Positions 15,768 through 24,123 of a stretch of 33,085 nucleotides of DNA are shown piece by piece. The translations under genes and the position numbers were made by a program. The stretch lies in contig JAMPIH010000019.1 in the NCBI GenBank assembly GCA_023662825.1, positions 1-33,085 of the forward strand, read 5' to 3'. Numbering within the stretch: the first letter of the stretch is position 1; every line of letters begins with the position of its first letter. The DNA comes from Bacteroides sp. (GTDB lineage Bacteria > Bacteroidota > Bacteroidia > Bacteroidales > P3). The notes beneath the pieces are model-generated. The model made no database searches. It was not told the origin of the DNA and saw nothing but the letters and a program-made list of their open reading frames with translations.

Positions 15768-15895
15768 AAGAAACGGATTCTAAGGGCGACCTGCTTCCGC
15801 AATCGAGGGGGCGCACTTCGGTCACGTACATAAGTACGCTCCCTCAGGCTCACCCATCGATTGCGTTGCATCTCATCCCTTAGAATCCGTTTCTT
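15768..15895. repeat. 128-bp interrupted palindrome (possible MITE-like repeat)
   Basis: A perfect 19-bp outer stem pairs 15768-15786 (AAGAAACGGATTCTAAGGG) with 15877-15895. Inside it, CGCAATCGA (15798-15806) pairs with TCGATTGCG (15857-15865), and a central CGTAC-ATAA-GTACG stem lies at 15825-15838; the sequence between is partly symmetric. It begins at the first base after the der stop codon and ends 22 bases before the stop codon of the convergent 72-aa gene. It lacks a long T-run, so although it may end transcription both ways, its size and nested symmetry suggest a dispersed intergenic repeat or miniature transposon. A short minus-strand open frame through it (about 15683-15910) is not a gene in my view. 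Confidence 0.8.
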
Positions 15896-15917
15896 CCCAC
15901 CTTCGGGCAAGGTGTAC

Positions 15918-16136
15918 TTAGTGGGTTTCTTGGTATTCCTCCCACACTAAGGTTGCAAGGTATTTGTCGCTCCGGCACTGCAAATCGGATACCCCTTCCT
16001 CGATAAGCGCGGCGGTTTCCGATTCGTAAAAAATATCTGTGGCCCGCTGGAGGGAAACACCAAACAATTCACTGATACCCATTATAATCCCTGCACATTT
16101 ATCCCCCCTAAGCACAAGTTTGCTCTCCTCTGTCAT
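15918..16136 (-). CDS. Small protein coupled to the DUF3990 gene
   Basis: This 72-aa protein starts MTEESKLVLRGDKCAGIIMG and contains DIFYESETAALIEEGVSDLQ followed by CRSDKYLATLVWEEY. I do not recognise a named domain with confidence; similar small proteins occur beside DUF3990/DUF3791 genes as far as I recall. It looks mostly helical, soluble and acidic. I chose ATG 16136 because it overlaps the DUF3990 stop codon in an ATGA arrangement, a hallmark of translational coupling; a longer frame from 16196 would run into the DUF3990 gene. A perfect 8-bp inverted repeat (16162-16182) lies just upstream within the DUF3990 coding end. It could be an antitoxin or accessory factor; this is inference. 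Confidence 0.75.
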   Translation of the reverse strand: MTEESKLVLRGDKCAGIIMGISELFGVSLQRATDIFYESETAALIEEGVSDLQCRSDKYLATLVWEEYQETH

Positions 16137-16603
16137 AGCCGTATGCTTTCTATGTGTTTTAAACAATTGTCTATCAATTGTTGAGAACGGATACAATACT
16201 GAATGTTGGGTTTTTCGTATTGCAGGAGGCCTAAGGTTTGTTGAACCGAAAGTTCTCCGGCAAAGAAACGGTCAAGCGTTCGAATCACTTTATCGTTGGC
16301 TATACCGCCTATAACGATATCGTAGTCCGTAGTATCCTTTCCTGCACGACAATTGGCAATAAAATCAAGCCATTCCTTGTTGTAAGAATCAAATGCAAGC
16401 ACCTTCCAGGCAGAAGGCTCAAACTCAAATTCGTAAACATTCAACCACGCCTGCTGCTGCCTGCGAACAAAACGTTGGGCATACTTCTCCGCTTGGTCGC
16501 GGATAGACGTAAGGTAGAATCCTTTTCCGAAATCAAGAAACTCCCTGGAATGAATAGTATCGGGTGTTTCTACCGGTTGTATTGACGAATGATACAGTTT
16601 CAT
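16133..16603 (-). CDS. DUF3990 protein, ADP-ribosyltransferase-like
   Basis: This 156-aa protein matches the DUF3990 family, which I recall as related to the ADP-ribosyltransferase fold. The N-terminus MKLYHSS carries a candidate NAD-binding His5. FGKGFYLTSIRDQAEKYA (about 25-42) resembles the second ART motif with Tyr30. The C-terminal IRSQQL (about 138-143, Ser140-Gln141) sits where the third catalytic motif would be. Together they resemble an H-Y-Q triad, but activity is not proven. FDSYNKEWLDFI and DTTDYDIVIGGIANDKV are strong family signatures. The gene starts 2 bases after the DUF3791 gene and overlaps the next by 4, giving a three-gene unit with lower GC than its neighbours. Role as toxin is inference. 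Confidence 0.87.
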   Translation of the reverse strand: MKLYHSSIQPVETPDTIHSREFLDFGKGFYLTSIRDQAEKYAQRFVRRQQQAWLNVYEFEFEPSAWKVLAFDSYNKEWLDFIANCRAGKDTTDYDIVIGGIANDKVIRTLDRFFAGELSVQQTLGLLQYEKPNIQYCIRSQQLIDNCLKHIESIRL

Positions 16604-16605
16604 AA

Positions 16606-16818
16606 CTACAACACTCCTTTCTTCCGCATGAAATCGGTTAAGTCCTCCATCAGATAGCGGGAGCCGAACGTATGGAGCACATCGTATGAAGGTACGATAT
16701 AATCGTACAAGATTCCCGACTTATTCAGCCGGTGATAGACCTCCCCCTGCGAAAGGTTCAACAACTGCGCAAGCTTGCTTATGCAGTACGTTACAAATTC
16801 CAATGTGTTCTTATCCAT
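16606..16818 (-). CDS. DUF3791 domain protein
   Basis: This 70-aa protein (MDKNTLEFVTYCISKLAQLL to the end) carries the DUF3791 pattern: an N-terminal helix with EFVTYCI, a middle LSQGEVYHRLNKSGI and a C-terminal DYIVPSYDVLHTFGSRYLMEDLTDFM. I chose ATG 16818 because the domain begins there; the frame stays open to 16911, overlapping the end of the M20 gene. It is first in the cassette, 2 bases before the DUF3990 gene, a pairing that recurs in Bacteroidota and Firmicutes in my memory. An antitoxin or regulator role is possible. No clear promoter is visible in the 64 bases between it and the M20 stop codon. Confidence 0.82.
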   Translation of the reverse strand: MDKNTLEFVTYCISKLAQLLNLSQGEVYHRLNKSGILYDYIVPSYDVLHTFGSRYLMEDLTDFMRKKGVL

Positions 16819-16882
16819 AATCCATGTTTCATTTTTATCCCTCCGCCATAGGAGCGCCGTCCGCGCGCAAGCGCGAAAAAAC

Positions 16883-18244
16883 CTACCGCCCGAAGTGCTT
16901 ATAAAAAGCACGTATCGTCTCGATTCCCCGATAAAAATTATCCAAGAGATAGCTTTCGTTCGGCGAATGGATCGCGTCGGCCTCCAGGCCGAACCCCATC
17001 AGCAGCGACTTGATGCCCAGCACCCGCTCGAAAGCCGCGATGATGGGAATGCTGCCGCCGCTGCGCGTGGGAATGGGCAGCTTGCCGTAAACGTCCATAT
17101 AGGCCTGCTCGGCCGCCTTGTACGCCTCCGACTTCAAGTCAGCACCGTAGGCCTGCCCCCCGTGCAACAACTCCACCTCCACCTTGACGCTCTTGGGCGC
17201 GCGCGCCTGCAGGCAGTCGGCCACCTGCTTCCCTATCTTCTCCCAGTTCTGGTTAGGCACCAGACGCATGCTTATCTTGGCGTACGCCACCGACGGCAGC
17301 ACCGTCTTGGCACCCTCGCCCGTGTAGCCGCTCCACATGCCGTTCACATCCAGCGAAGGCCGGATGCCCGTGCGCTCGATCGTGCTGAAGCCCTTCTCAC
17401 CCTGCGTCTCCTCGATATCCAAGGCCTTCCTGTAGGCCGCCTCGTCGAAAGGAGCCTTGGCCATGGCCGCGCGTTCCTCTGCAGAAATCTCCACCACGTC
17501 GTCGTAGAAACCCGGCACCGTGATATGGCCGTTTTCGTCGATAAGCCCCGCGATCAGCCCGGCCAGCACGTTGGCCGGATTGGCCACCGCCCCGCCGAAG
17601 ATACCCGAATGAAGGTCCTTGTTGGGCCCCGTAACCTTTACCTGTACGTAACTCAGGCCGCGCAGACCCACGGTGATGCTGGGCACGTCGGGCGCGATCA
17701 TCGAGGTGTCCGACACCAGGATCACGTCGGCCTTGAGCATTTCCCTGTTGTCCGCGCACCATTTCTCCAGCGATGGCGAACCTATCTCCTCCTCGCCCTC
17801 GAGCATGAACTTTACGTTGCAGGGCAGGCAGTTCTCCCGCACCATGTATTCGAAAGCCTTGGCGTGCATGAACGACTGCCCCTTGTCGTCGTTCGCCCCG
17901 CGGCAGTACAGGCGGTCGCCGATAATCTGCGGCTCGAAGGGTTCGGTTTTCCACAGTTCCACCGGATCCACCGGCATCACGTCGTAGTGGCCGTACACCA
18001 GCACCGTCTTGGCCTTGGGGTCGATGATCTTCTGCCCGTACACCACCGGATTTCCTTCGGTGGGCATCACCTCGGCCTTGTCGGCGCCGGCCTTCAGAAG
18101 CTGTTCCTTCCAGTATTCGGCCGCCCTCACCATATCTGGCTTGTGCGATGCCTCGCTGCTGATGGAGGGAATGCGCAACAAGCCGTAGAGTTCTTCCAGA
18201 AAACGTTCCTTGTTCTCCTGGATGTAATCCTTTATGTCTTTCAT
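16883..18244 (-). CDS. M20-family metallo-dipeptidase
   Basis: This 453-aa cytoplasmic zinc peptidase resembles carnosinase-type (CNDP/DapE-like) dipeptidases. Predicted metal ligands and catalytic residues are His86 and Asp88 in YGHYDVMPVD, Asp119 in GANDDKGQ, Glu152-Glu153 in EGEEEIGS, Asp179 in VSDTSM, and a C-terminal His in DAIHSPNE. The lid or dimerisation domain (about 200-360) contains DLHSGIFGG, typical of this subgroup. No signal peptide is seen. Length is normal. It follows the DUF4301 gene by 162 bases; no consensus promoter was found in that gap, though a direct repeat lies at 18305-18333. Confidence 0.92.
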   Translation of the reverse strand: MKDIKDYIQENKERFLEELYGLLRIPSISSEASHKPDMVRAAEYWKEQLLKAGADKAEVMPTEGNPVVYGQKIIDPKAKTVLVYGHYDVMPVDPVELWKTEPFEPQIIGDRLYCRGANDDKGQSFMHAKAFEYMVRENCLPCNVKFMLEGEEEIGSPSLEKWCADNREMLKADVILVSDTSMIAPDVPSITVGLRGLSYVQVKVTGPNKDLHSGIFGGAVANPANVLAGLIAGLIDENGHITVPGFYDDVVEISAEERAAMAKAPFDEAAYRKALDIEETQGEKGFSTIERTGIRPSLDVNGMWSGYTGEGAKTVLPSVAYAKISMRLVPNQNWEKIGKQVADCLQARAPKSVKVEVELLHGGQAYGADLKSEAYKAAEQAYMDVYGKLPIPTRSGGSIPIIAAFERVLGIKSLLMGFGLEADAIHSPNESYLLDNFYRGIETIRAFYKHFGR

Positions 18245-18304
18245 GGTTATTTTGTATTAATATTTTTTAATCTATATTCCATCGACGCTGCCTTTCCGCG
18301 CGGT

Positions 18305-18333
18305 TTTCGGCTGAACCTCTTTCGGTCGAACCT
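18305..18333. repeat. 15-bp-period direct repeat upstream of the M20 gene
   Basis: TTTCGGCTGAACCT (18305-18318) is repeated as TTTCGGTCGAACCT (18320-18333), differing by a two-base swap. It lies about 60-90 bases upstream of the M20 ATG. A tandem regulator site is possible. The rest of the 18245-18406 gap holds AT-rich sequence near the M20 start and a short hairpin (AGGCG/CGCCT, about 18391-18405) just after the DUF4301 stop codon. Confidence 0.4.
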
Positions 18334-18406
18334 CAACGGCATTCCGCGAGTCCCTTTTGCAAACGGCACAGCGCCGGGTGAACCCAAGGCAGGCGGCGAA
18401 CGCCTC

Positions 18407-19963
18407 CTACTCCGCCTGGTGCTGGGGGCGCAGCAGGTCGTTCACCGTCTTTACGGGCGTGAACACGCTGTCGGGCACTTCCACGAAAAGCGTGATCCAG
18501 CGCGCCATGGCCCCGTTCCACAGGCCGGGCAGCTCCATGGCCTTGATGTCGGTGCCCTGCACCGATTTAAGCGAGATAAAGGCCGTCTGCGGGTCGATGA
18601 ACCGCGTAAGGTCGAATTTATCGTGCCGGTAGTCGTAAGGGGCGCAGATCAGGTCCACGGGGTTAAAGAAGCCCGAGGTCTCGAAAATCCTCTTCTGCTC
18701 CGGGTCGTTCATGTCCACCTGCGAGGATTCCACGATCTGCAGCGAGGGTGCCCCGTCGCCCTGAGAGAGCACCCAGAAGGGCCCTCCGCCCGGCTCGCCG
18801 GTGTTCTTGACCACACCGCACACGCGCATGGGCCGGTCCAGCGCCTGCCGAAGTGCCGCAAGCCTCTCGGAGGCGGGGCGCGAAGAAAAACCCTCGGCAA
18901 AACGCAGGCTCAGATTCCGGCGGGCGAAGTCTTCGAGCTCGCGCAAGAATTCTTCGGAGGGAGCCTCGCCGCGCTGCTGCATGTCCTCGATCCGGCGCAG
19001 GTAGGCGAACACCCTGTCGCGGCGTTCCACCAGCACGCCCGCCAGCAGTTCCTTGTAGGTTTGGGTGTCGGCGCGCAAGGCCTGCGTGGTTATGTTGTCA
19101 ATGTTCTTGATAAACACGATGCCGGCCTGCTGTTCGTTCAAGTTCTCGATAAGCGCGCCGTGGCCGCCGGGGCGGAACACCATGCGCCCTTCCGCATCGC
19201 GGAAAATCTCGTTGTCCATCGTAACCGCCACCGTGTCGGTGCTTGATTTCTGCTCGGAAACAGTGATGTCGTAGCGCAGGCCGTACCGTTTCTCGTAATC
19301 GGCCTGCACCGCGTCCAGCCGCGCCGAAAAGGCTTCCCTGTGTTCGGGCGAGAGGGTGAAATGCAGGTGGCACACGCCGTCGGAGGCCGCGTAGAGCGCC
19401 GCCTCGGCCAGGTGTTCCTCCAAGGCCGTCACCGCGCCCGTGGCGTAGCGGTGAAACAGCAGCAGCGCCTTGGGCAGGTGCCCGTAGCAGAGGCCTTTTT
19501 CTTCCAGCAGGCATTCCAGCACGGGGGCGTATTGTTTCTGCGCCACGGCTTCCTCTATGCTTTTGCCGGTGTTCCTCTGCACCGCCTGCTGCAGGTCCCG
19601 GTAGAACGCGAAGCGGGGCAGGTTGTCGAAAAACGCCTGCACGTCGGCCTCGGGAACCGCGTTCCCGTCTTCCCGGCATTTCTGATAGAAGGCGTAGAGG
19701 TTCTTGAACATGCGCGTGGCCGCGCCCGAGGCGGGCACGAACTTCAACACCGTTTCTTTTTTGGCGGCTTCCCGGTAGAGCCGGCGGTAACGCTCGGTCT
19801 CGGACGCGGAAAAGGTCTGCACGCCCTTCCCCACCAGGGCGGGCGCCACCAGCCGGGCAAAGGGAAATCCGGTCTTGAAGCCGTCTAACTGCTTTTGAAG
19901 GCTTTCTTCCGAAATGCCCTTGCGCTGCATCTGTTGCCTGTCGGCGGGAGATAGGTTCTGCAT
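18407..19963 (-). CDS. DUF4301 family protein
   Basis: This 518-aa protein matches DUF4301, a Bacteroidota family of unknown role to me. The N-terminus (QQMQRKGISEESLQKQLDGF, then FPFARLVAPALVGKGV) and the phosphate-loop-like KFVPASGAATRMFKNL near residue 74 are family hallmarks. Other conserved-looking motifs are SSTDTVAV, RPGGHGALIENLNEQQAGIV and GVVKNTGEPGGGPFWV, suggesting a sugar-phosphate or nucleotide-type ligand; this is inference. I chose ATG 19963 because the family homology begins there; an upstream ATG at 20110 would read through the terminator at 20047-20074 and the -7 element at 20026. No signal peptide or TM helix is seen. Confidence 0.85.
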   Translation of the reverse strand: MQNLSPADRQQMQRKGISEESLQKQLDGFKTGFPFARLVAPALVGKGVQTFSASETERYRRLYREAAKKETVLKFVPASGAATRMFKNLYAFYQKCREDGNAVPEADVQAFFDNLPRFAFYRDLQQAVQRNTGKSIEEAVAQKQYAPVLECLLEEKGLCYGHLPKALLLFHRYATGAVTALEEHLAEAALYAASDGVCHLHFTLSPEHREAFSARLDAVQADYEKRYGLRYDITVSEQKSSTDTVAVTMDNEIFRDAEGRMVFRPGGHGALIENLNEQQAGIVFIKNIDNITTQALRADTQTYKELLAGVLVERRDRVFAYLRRIEDMQQRGEAPSEEFLRELEDFARRNLSLRFAEGFSSRPASERLAALRQALDRPMRVCGVVKNTGEPGGGPFWVLSQGDGAPSLQIVESSQVDMNDPEQKRIFETSGFFNPVDLICAPYDYRHDKFDLTRFIDPQTAFISLKSVQGTDIKAMELPGLWNGAMARWITLFVEVPDSVFTPVKTVNDLLRPQHQAE

Positions 19964-20025
19964 GGTGTCTTTCTTTGGGTGAACCGCGTACGGCCCGCGT
20001 TGAGCGCGTACGGCGGCAAAACTCT

Positions 20026-20033
20026 CAAAGTTA
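20026..20033 (-). promoter_or_regulatory. Candidate -7 element of the DUF4301 gene
   Basis: TAACTTTG on the minus strand matches TAnnTTTG exactly, about 63 bases before ATG 19963. At the usual 20-base spacing the -33 site would fall in the GGGC of the upstream terminator stem, so no -33 match exists; the intervening sequence is T-rich. Confidence 0.4.
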
Positions 20034-20046
20034 CGATAAATAACAC

Positions 20047-20074
20047 AAAAAAAGCCCCCGACAAAAGCGGGGGC
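20047..20074 (-). terminator. Terminator after the 1321-aa T9SS protein gene
   Basis: A perfect 7-bp GC-rich stem, GCCCCCG (20054-20060) with CGGGGGC (20068-20074), is followed on the minus strand by seven T residues (20053-20047). It lies 57 bases after the stop codon of the upstream gene. Confidence 0.9.
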
Positions 20075-20130
20075 TTCAACCGAAACACAACTATTTAAAA
20101 CAAACAGCAAAAGCTGTTCACCTCATAGCC

Positions 20131-23100
20131 TTATTTCTTAACGATTTTCGTAATGTAGCTCTGTCCGTTGGCCAAAGTAACCTTTACAAAATAGATACCG
20201 CTTTGGAAGTTAGCCATCGGCAGTACCTGCTCGTTACGGATATCCGAAAGAACGACGCGACCGGTCATGTCGATCAACGACAGGGAAGCATATTCACCTT
20301 CGATATAGAGCACATCCTGCACCGGGTTGGGATAGAAAGCAACCGGGCAAGCCGTTTGGTTGTCTTGGTTTGCTGCAGAACGGTCAACATATACGGGATC
20401 CGACTTTTCTTCCTTACCATCGGCATAAAGGGCACTCACTTCATACGTATAGCTGCCCACAGCCATACCGTCTGCCACAAAACTCATCGAAGTAAGCACT
20501 TCGTCGTTTAATTTTTCGTCGTCGCGGTAAACGTAAAAGCCTTTAAGCGCATACTTTTCGCTCGTGCTCTTGACGCTTTCGATAGGATTAACCGCACCCA
20601 ATCGGGCGGGAACCGAAGAAAGACGCATCGCCTTGCTTTCGATATAAGCCTGCGGGTCATTCGATTTGGCAGCCTGTTCCATATCGCGCTGACGGACAAC
20701 GAGCGCATTGATGGCCAGGTTAGCGTTTACTCCGGATTGGGCGGCCGAAGCATAATCCAAACCGTCGGGAGAGATAAGGTCGGATTTTCCGCTGAAGGCA
20801 ACCGGACCTGCATCGAAAGTAAGGATCGCTTCGTTCATCGCTTTCAGCTGTACCATATAACCTACAGCTATTTCTTTCTCCTGCTTCATCGGAAAGTTCT
20901 TGGAGAAATAAACCTGAACCCATTCGCGGGGACGTTGACGAGTGGTGATAGGCTGGTTATACACCATTTTATCATCTACATAAACAACGCTATTCCAGCC
21001 GACAACCTCACCGCTCAACACAAATTCCACACCGACCAGATAAAGGTCATCGAACATATCCATTTGATCTGCAGTCCAGCCGACAACGGCATAAATGGTG
21101 GTGGTACCGTCGAAAGATGCAGAATATCCGGCAGTTCCGCAGTAACCCATCGCCATAGGTTCTTCAAAGAAAGGAAGTTCCCAGGCAACGGTATGGGTAT
21201 TGGTCGTCTTTCCTTCTTCCGGAATAACGTCAACATGAACGGCGGCAGGAGGCATCGGTTTTCCTTCGAAAGTGATTTCGATTTCCATCGTGTCGGCAGC
21301 CCGGCAGGAATTATCGTAGAAGGCTTCAACGCTATAATTATGTTTACCCTTTGTCGGGTTTTGATCCACAAATCTTTCAGCATCCAGACCGTTGGCGATT
21401 TCTGCACCGTCGCGATAGATGTTGAAACCCACGAGACCGGCCGAACTTTCGGGCCATTCCCACGAAATCACTGCCATTTCGTTAGATTCGACAACATTCA
21501 AAATCCGGGGAGCGTCGCATCGTCCTATCGGATAAATCTCCACTTCCACATTGTCGGATGTTTCCGACATCGCTTTATATCCTTTGCTGGAAACCACTTC
21601 TACGGAATACGTATATGTACCGGGTTCTGTAATGTCTTCCGTATAATGACGGGCTTGTAAAAGTTCGGCATTCAGTTTTTCACCGTCTCGGTAAACATTG
21701 TAACCGGAGATATCGGGAGAACTTTCGATTTCTACGGTAGCTACATAATTGTAGCTTACGAGAGGCTGTGTCATACATTCGAGTACCACTGTACCGTTTT
21801 CGAGTTCGCCTACGGTAAGACCCGCCATAGAAAGGTCATAGCTAGGATAATCTGCGATTTCCACGATTTCGGGGAAAGATTCTGCCAGATTGCTGCTGAA
21901 AAGGTGTTCACCCGTCGCGAAATCGAAAACTTCCACTCTCGGCGTATGTCCCAATTCGGATTGATTGGCGAAATAAACACGACCCTTGTAGTAAGCACTG
22001 CCGCTTATCGACAATTCGCTTATATCAAAACGTTCAGCAAGTGCCGAAGCGCCGTCCACCGTATCACCGGAACCATCGGTCTTATAGAAAAAGATATTGT
22101 CGTATCCACCCAACATCAACATGTCGTCCTGACCGTTTTCTCCTTTGATATAAGAGATGTGGCTAAGCCTTACATTTTCATCAAGAACAGTCCAACGACG
22201 GGAAAGCGAAAGCGTGGTGGGGTCTTGCGGGTCTCTCAACCTTATTTCGGACACATGTTCAGTATAACCGACACAATAGATTATACCGTTATGATAAAAC
22301 ATATCGTAAACAAGTCCCAGACCCGGGATTTCTACAGCAGCTTCCTTGGCTCCGCTCAAGGTGTTGAAAACGGTAATGGCGTTGTTGCGGTAGTCGGACA
22401 CATAAAGGTAGTCTCCAACCAATACGGCCGCCGATGCGCTTTCGATATTGGTATTGAACGAAGATATTCTATCCAGATCGCCTTGGGCAATGTATTTCGC
22501 ATCAGCTTTTTTCGATACGGAAGCAGCATGTTTCACAACTTCTTTGCTGCCGGGTTCAAACTTGGCGGAAGCCTGGTCGGTATTGCTGACGATAGAAGAA
22601 GGCAGACCCCATGCAACCCGTACCGTACGGTTATACTGTATAGAGGCGTTGATGTCCCTAACCGGCAAGCACTCGCCATCGCCGATTATTTGAATCTGTA
22701 TCTTTTCCGTCAATTCGGAAACACCGCCATCGGTATAGATTGCCTGCACCTGATATTCATGCCTGCCGGCTCCAACACCGATATGCGCGTACGTATAGTT
22801 CTCAGCATTGGTGGCGGGAATGGTACCTATGGCCGTTTCCGATCCATCGCAATATACCTTGTATTCCTTGATGGTATAGTTTCCCTTTAAGGCCGCCTGC
22901 CACCTTATTTCGGCATTCACCGTGTTGCGGGGCTGACGTACGGAAACCGAACGGGGCATAGCGTAGATCTGTGTCGGATTCAAGAAAATAGCGTACGGAA
23001 TCCATACGCCGTTATCGTAGGTCGTTCCGGTAATGATGTTGGCGTCTTTACTTATCTTTCCGGGCGAGAACATCGGATACTGGGGTTCCATACTCAATCC

Positions 23101-24096
23101 ATAGAGGTTTTCAAGGTATTCGTTAAGATATACCTTGCGGTTCTGTTCGATAAAGTAAACCCATGGGTTACGTGCAAAAACATCTGTGGTTGCCTTTTGG
23201 TCGAAACCAAGCACAACCTTGTTTTCCACGCACACACCGTCGCTCACTTCATTACCGGGTTCGGGTAAGATTTCCTTTATCTCATAGGTGTGGGCCTCTT
23301 TATCATATACAACATAAATGGCCACGCTGTTCCTTTCGCCCGTCAGATAAGTGCCGTCTTCATTCGCAGCATTCAAGGTGCCGTCGGTTTTGCCGCTCAA
23401 GACATCGGCCAGCGAAAACGTTTTGTCGATATTCCTATCCCAGAATGCAGGCGAATTGTTGGAGAAAGCCCCGTTAACGGAACTCTTGCCGGCACCTATC
23501 CTGCCGTCGGCCGATATACCCCAAAGATAGGAACCGTGGCCGGTCGTCAACTCCTTTTCGAAATGCGGCATGGTATCAATCAGATTGCCGTTCCTGTCAA
23601 AGACCACCGCAGTGTAAAGACTGTGAACCACCCCATTGAGTTCTTGAGGAATATAGGTTGACATGGAAATGACGTTCAGGTCGCCGGACGCACACATGGG
23701 CACGCTACATTTCAGACCCTGGGTCTTGTATTCGATTGTATTTCCGTCACGTACAATCGACTTGGAGGTGACGTAATTGTCGAAGTCTATTACCTGGCCT
23801 ACCACACGGTCGTTAAAGAACACGCTCTTGCCGGTGGCTATTTCGTAAATAAAACTGGTTCCCGGTTCATCCGCGCTTTCGTCTGAACCTCCATACAAGA
23901 ACCTGCCGTTGGCAGACAAATACGTATAATCTGCCAATCCTGCGTATTCCTTGAATATAACCACCTTACCGGCTTTACCATTAATGGTGTCGGCTACCGT
24001 GGGGTGCTGTTCTCCGGGCTGCACTTGCGCCTGAAGTCCGCAAACGGCCATCAACAGGCTCGAACCTGCAATCGCCAATGTCTTGAATAAATTCAT
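20131..24096 (-). CDS. Giant T9SS-secreted fibronectin-III/beta-propeller protein
   Basis: This 1321-aa protein has a signal peptide (about 1-24, MNLFKTLAIAGSSLLMAVCG then LQAQ) and a C-terminal T9SS type A sorting domain (about 1247-1321, beginning VAFYPNPVQDVLYIEG and ending ITKIVKK). Between lie an N-terminal beta-rich domain (about 30-390) and several FN3 repeats with YxVYRDG signatures. Two FN3 domains seem interrupted: after VRVAWGLP (about 492-499) an apparent propeller-like segment is inserted to about 790, and after HTVAWELP (about 968-975) a beta-sandwich-like segment runs to about 1175 before the repeat resumes. It follows the other giant gene by 27 bases. Function is unknown; surface binding is plausible. 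Confidence 0.85.
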   Translation of the reverse strand: MNLFKTLAIAGSSLLMAVCGLQAQVQPGEQHPTVADTINGKAGKVVIFKEYAGLADYTYLSANGRFLYGGSDESADEPGTSFIYEIATGKSVFFNDRVVGQVIDFDNYVTSKSIVRDGNTIEYKTQGLKCSVPMCASGDLNVISMSTYIPQELNGVVHSLYTAVVFDRNGNLIDTMPHFEKELTTGHGSYLWGISADGRIGAGKSSVNGAFSNNSPAFWDRNIDKTFSLADVLSGKTDGTLNAANEDGTYLTGERNSVAIYVVYDKEAHTYEIKEILPEPGNEVSDGVCVENKVVLGFDQKATTDVFARNPWVYFIEQNRKVYLNEYLENLYGLSMEPQYPMFSPGKISKDANIITGTTYDNGVWIPYAIFLNPTQIYAMPRSVSVRQPRNTVNAEIRWQAALKGNYTIKEYKVYCDGSETAIGTIPATNAENYTYAHIGVGAGRHEYQVQAIYTDGGVSELTEKIQIQIIGDGECLPVRDINASIQYNRTVRVAWGLPSSIVSNTDQASAKFEPGSKEVVKHAASVSKKADAKYIAQGDLDRISSFNTNIESASAAVLVGDYLYVSDYRNNAITVFNTLSGAKEAAVEIPGLGLVYDMFYHNGIIYCVGYTEHVSEIRLRDPQDPTTLSLSRRWTVLDENVRLSHISYIKGENGQDDMLMLGGYDNIFFYKTDGSGDTVDGASALAERFDISELSISGSAYYKGRVYFANQSELGHTPRVEVFDFATGEHLFSSNLAESFPEIVEIADYPSYDLSMAGLTVGELENGTVVLECMTQPLVSYNYVATVEIESSPDISGYNVYRDGEKLNAELLQARHYTEDITEPGTYTYSVEVVSSKGYKAMSETSDNVEVEIYPIGRCDAPRILNVVESNEMAVISWEWPESSAGLVGFNIYRDGAEIANGLDAERFVDQNPTKGKHNYSVEAFYDNSCRAADTMEIEITFEGKPMPPAAVHVDVIPEEGKTTNTHTVAWELPFFEEPMAMGYCGTAGYSASFDGTTTIYAVVGWTADQMDMFDDLYLVGVEFVLSGEVVGWNSVVYVDDKMVYNQPITTRQRPREWVQVYFSKNFPMKQEKEIAVGYMVQLKAMNEAILTFDAGPVAFSGKSDLISPDGLDYASAAQSGVNANLAINALVVRQRDMEQAAKSNDPQAYIESKAMRLSSVPARLGAVNPIESVKSTSEKYALKGFYVYRDDEKLNDEVLTSMSFVADGMAVGSYTYEVSALYADGKEEKSDPVYVDRSAANQDNQTACPVAFYPNPVQDVLYIEGEYASLSLIDMTGRVVLSDIRNEQVLPMANFQSGIYFVKVTLANGQSYITKIVKK

Positions 24097-24123
24097 ATCT
24101 CTTATTTTTAACGTTTTACAATA

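Noticed and set aside
15683-15910. 75-aa minus-strand frame through the palindrome
   Set aside because: It overlaps the der 3' end and the inverted repeat; similar short frames arise whenever such a repeat is translated.
16864-16877. CGCGC-GCAA-GCGCG hairpin as a terminator for the M20 gene
   Set aside because: Its A-run is on the plus-strand 3' side, so on the minus strand the T-run precedes the stem; orientation is wrong for terminating M20 transcripts.
16775-19246. 823-aa plus-strand open frame opposite the M20 and DUF4301 genes
   Set aside because: It is a long shadow frame in high-GC coding DNA; both opposite-strand genes have clear catalytic or family motifs.
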